From assembly GCA_016699735.1 (NCBI GenBank), contig CP065008.1, positions 124,001-188,000 on the forward strand: a DNA stretch of 64,000 nucleotides, written 5' to 3'. Each line of letters begins with the position of its first letter. Position 1 is the first letter of the stretch. The position numbers and the translations under genes are program-made. Shown here one piece after another: positions 62,801 through 64,000 of this stretch. Source of the stretch: Alphaproteobacteria bacterium. GTDB lineage: Bacteria > Pseudomonadota > Alphaproteobacteria > Micavibrionales > Micavibrionaceae. The notes beneath the pieces are model-generated. The model was not told the origin of the DNA and ran no database searches. It saw only the letters and a program-made list of their open reading frames with translations.

Positions 62801-64000
62801 AATCGTGAATCCAGAGCGATTGCGCGCTGCCCGCAGGCGTAATCTCGAACGGCAGTTCGGCAATCACCCGCAATCCCATATTCTCAAGGATTGGCAGCAC
62901 ATCGGAAAGCGTGATCGGTGAACCGGGGTGATAGACCTTAAGCCGCAGCTTGTCCTGCTCCGTCTCGTTCGGGCGGTAAAGATCAAGCACAATCCGCCCC
63001 TGCGCCAGCGCCTGCTCGATCTTCTCGATATCGAACACCGCCTGCCGCGCCCGGTGGTTTTCGGTATAGGCGACCGGAAAAGCCTCGCGGTACTTGATGG
63101 TCAGATCCGTAACCTTGGTATCGTCCTGATACTCCTCGGCAACAGCAAAAGCCAGCTTTTCCTGCCACGTCTCCCCGCACTCGCGCAGCATCTTCTCAAG
63201 CTGCTTGGCGTTGAATTTCGGCGGGCTTTTCTGGCTGACGTTAATCACATACATCACCCGCGCAAAGACAGAATCGTCGAGAGTCGTATAGAAATTCGCG
63301 CACGTCCCGTTCATCTGCTCTTCGAGGATTTTCTCCATATCCAGACGCAGCTTGGTGCCGAAACGGTCCCGCGGCACATAGACAAGACAGGAAATATAGC
63401 GACCGAACGGATCGCGCCGCAGGAACAGAGAAATCCTCTGCCGTTCCTGAAGGCGGATGATGTTCATGCAGATTTTCAGCAATTCGTCATTCTCGATCTG
63501 GAACAACTCGTCCCGAGGATATTTCTCAAGAATATGCCTCAGGGCGCGCCGGTCATGGCTGCCCTCCATCAATTTCGAAAGCTGAACCACATCCTCGACT
63601 TTATCCCGAAGGTAAGGCACATCGCGCACGCTGCGTGAATAGGTCACGGACGTAAACAGGCCGAGAAACAACCGTTCGCCCTTCACCCCGCCTTTCTCGT
63701 CATAGGTCTTGACCGCAATCGCATCCATCGGGACGCGGCGGTGGACCGTGGAGACGCGGTTGGTCTTGGATATCGACACGGGCGGCAGGCTGCGCCGCAG
63801 CTCCTGCAGATTGCGCGGCAATCCCTCATCGCTCTCGCTGATATAGGCCGGCTCGACATCGTCATGCAAAAGCCCGAGGCTCGACCCCTTGACTGTCTTG
63901 CTCTTGACCCCGTCCTTGCCATCCACGAACAGATATTCGCGGTAGCCCAGAAACGTGAAGTTATTGTCCGCCAGATAATCCAGAAACGCGCAGCACTTCT
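59802..64000 (-). CDS. NAD-specific glutamate dehydrogenase, large (GDH-180) type, partial
   Basis: The frame stays open to the right edge; about 1399 residues are present, and the missing N-terminal part would bring it to the usual ~1600. Such enzymes deaminate glutamate to 2-oxoglutarate. The first part has ACT-like domains. The catalytic domain has GDKIARGGLRWSDRHEDFRT, PMGAKGGFVVKTP (catalytic Lys), FIRGLLDITDNLSG and GFWMGDAFASGGS. It ends in a long helical C-terminal domain. No frameshift or missing motif was noticed. It is convergent with ubiA across the palindromic element. Confidence 0.94.
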   Translation of the reverse strand, partial: KCCAFLDYLADNNFTFLGYREYLFVDGKDGVKSKTVKGSSLGLLHDDVEPAYISESDEGLPRNLQELRRSLPPVSISKTNRVSTVHRRVPMDAIAVKTYDEKGGVKGERLFLGLFTSVTYSRSVRDVPYLRDKVEDVVQLSKLMEGSHDRRALRHILEKYPRDELFQIENDELLKICMNIIRLQERQRISLFLRRDPFGRYISCLVYVPRDRFGTKLRLDMEKILEEQMNGTCANFYTTLDDSVFARVMYVINVSQKSPPKFNAKQLEKMLRECGETWQEKLAFAVAEEYQDDTKVTDLTIKYREAFPVAYTENHRARQAVFDIEKIEQALAQGRIVLDLYRPNETEQDKLRLKVYHPGSPITLSDVLPILENMGLRVIAELPFEITPAGSAQSLWIHDFLLETPEFKDKIAVKDVKEQFEKAFTKIWYNEMESDGLNRLVLRVGANWREITILRSYVHYMQQVRSPFSRTYIQKALTDNASISRLLIDLFKAYHDPANGSKSKTLAEACSAKIEAELEKVTSSDQDRILRQVSALVEATMRTNYYQRGTEEGRKPYLSLKLKSALVPDLPDPKPFMEIFVYSPRVEAIHLRGDKIARGGLRWSDRHEDFRTEVLGLMKAQMVKNAVIVPMGAKGGFVVKTPTKSREEYIKEGVECYKTFIRGLLDITDNLSGAAIIPPKDVVRRDGDDPYLVVAADKGTATFSDTANGISQEYGFWMGDAFASGGSAGYDHKKMAITARGGWESVKAHFRLFNHDIQKKAFDATGIGDMAGDVFGNGMLLSEQMRLVAAFNHVHIFCDPDPDPVSSFKERKRLFDEVKGWDHYNTKLLSKGGRIFNRSEKVLSLTPEIQKRFDLPKDKATPAELIRAILKARTDLIWFGGIGTYVKATKETHIDVGDKANDALRVNASEIRARVIGEGANLALTQLGRIELSEKGVRLNTDFVDNSGGVDSSDHEVNIKILLTDVMGSKKHNMDIKARNVLLKKMTEEVASHVLRHNYQQAQAVSLAELQARENLQLHEDFIEDLERERGLNRKNEGLPDKETIEARLRAGKGLTRPELCILISYSKIALTSELLASNIPDNSKMENWLVEYFPDVLGEKFRPEIKRHLLKREIIGMTIANSLVNRMGPTFTKSRMNKTGARVDQVVEAYIVTRDAFKLRPLWDDIESLDGKVPAEVQLKAMRDIAQMAEHTITWFLTRLGRDLHLEKDTQIFGESIESLRKNIDGLLTDDLKNSIQARIDIGVRDGLPQSLARQIALMPVLSSACDIIRISLEQNTNMMNTTRTYFEVGEAFHLDWLRQQARFLPHDNHWQSEASAGLLESLYSCQAGLTVRVLRDLNGKAGKSPRKDSMLEVWLKDHGHLLKQFEPLFAELRRAGTVDLTMLAVAEQRLRQLFGG

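Overview
The window looks like chromosomal DNA from an alphaproteobacterium. The evidence is an aa3-type cytochrome oxidase cluster with its assembly factors, a membrane-anchored CycM-type cytochrome c, a very large NAD-glutamate dehydrogenase, an IalB-family protein, a HolC/PepA pair and an RNase E with a long insertion in its S1 region. Several features (three DotA/TraY-like proteins, a giant Ala/Pro-rich protein) suggest a little-studied lineage, possibly Micavibrio-like, but that placement is inference only.

Layout. Positions 1-13.9 kb are mostly housekeeping: a partial unknown gene, a mosaic of short intergenic palindromes, a Sel1-repeat protein, ftsK, two small unknown genes, prephenate dehydratase, a c-type cytochrome, the pepA - radical-SAM aminomutase - holC operon, the LPS exporter permeases lptF-lptG, and the lipid-transport genes mlaA-mlaC. 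From 14.0 to 23.3 kb, on the minus strand, stand three consecutive genes for polytopic proteins of about 960-1090 aa with the C-terminal DotA/TraY signature of type IVB secretion/conjugation. They are clearly paralogous and end in a hairpin terminator. Behind them on the same strand are ettA (ABC-F) and two coupled DUF3137 membrane proteins, then tag on the other strand.

From 28.1 to 35.9 kb is a second minus-strand cluster: a secreted helical protein, a GT4 glycosyltransferase, a 120-aa protein, and a 1815-aa Ala/Pro-linked modular protein. The 120-aa protein is a free-standing relative of the giant protein's N-terminal domain. From 36.6 to 44.7 kb come an aminotransferase, a TerC/CBS membrane protein, RNase E, an M23 peptidase and an IalB-family protein.

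From 44.9 to 57.9 kb is the cytochrome oxidase cluster, transcribed leftwards: ctaC, ctaD, ctaB, a 39-aa CoxF-like gene, an SDR, a secreted acidic protein, ctaG, ctaE, DUF983 and SURF1. A 4.8-kb accessory island is inserted between the secreted protein and ctaG. It is bounded by two copies of an imperfect 32-bp palindromic direct repeat and carries two diverged relaxase-tail remnants and two orphan RHS C-terminal tails. One tail has its own start codon and Shine-Dalgarno sequence, a DUF4329/JAB-like tip and an overlapping candidate immunity gene. The window closes with rsmE and ubiA (divergent, with overlapping start codons), a 146-bp palindromic element, and the 3' part of the NAD-glutamate dehydrogenase gene, which runs off the right edge.

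Most likely to be new: the triple DotA/TraY-like operon, the giant modular protein with its single-domain partner, and the repeat-bounded RHS island in the respiratory cluster. I saw no tRNA, rRNA or CRISPR array.
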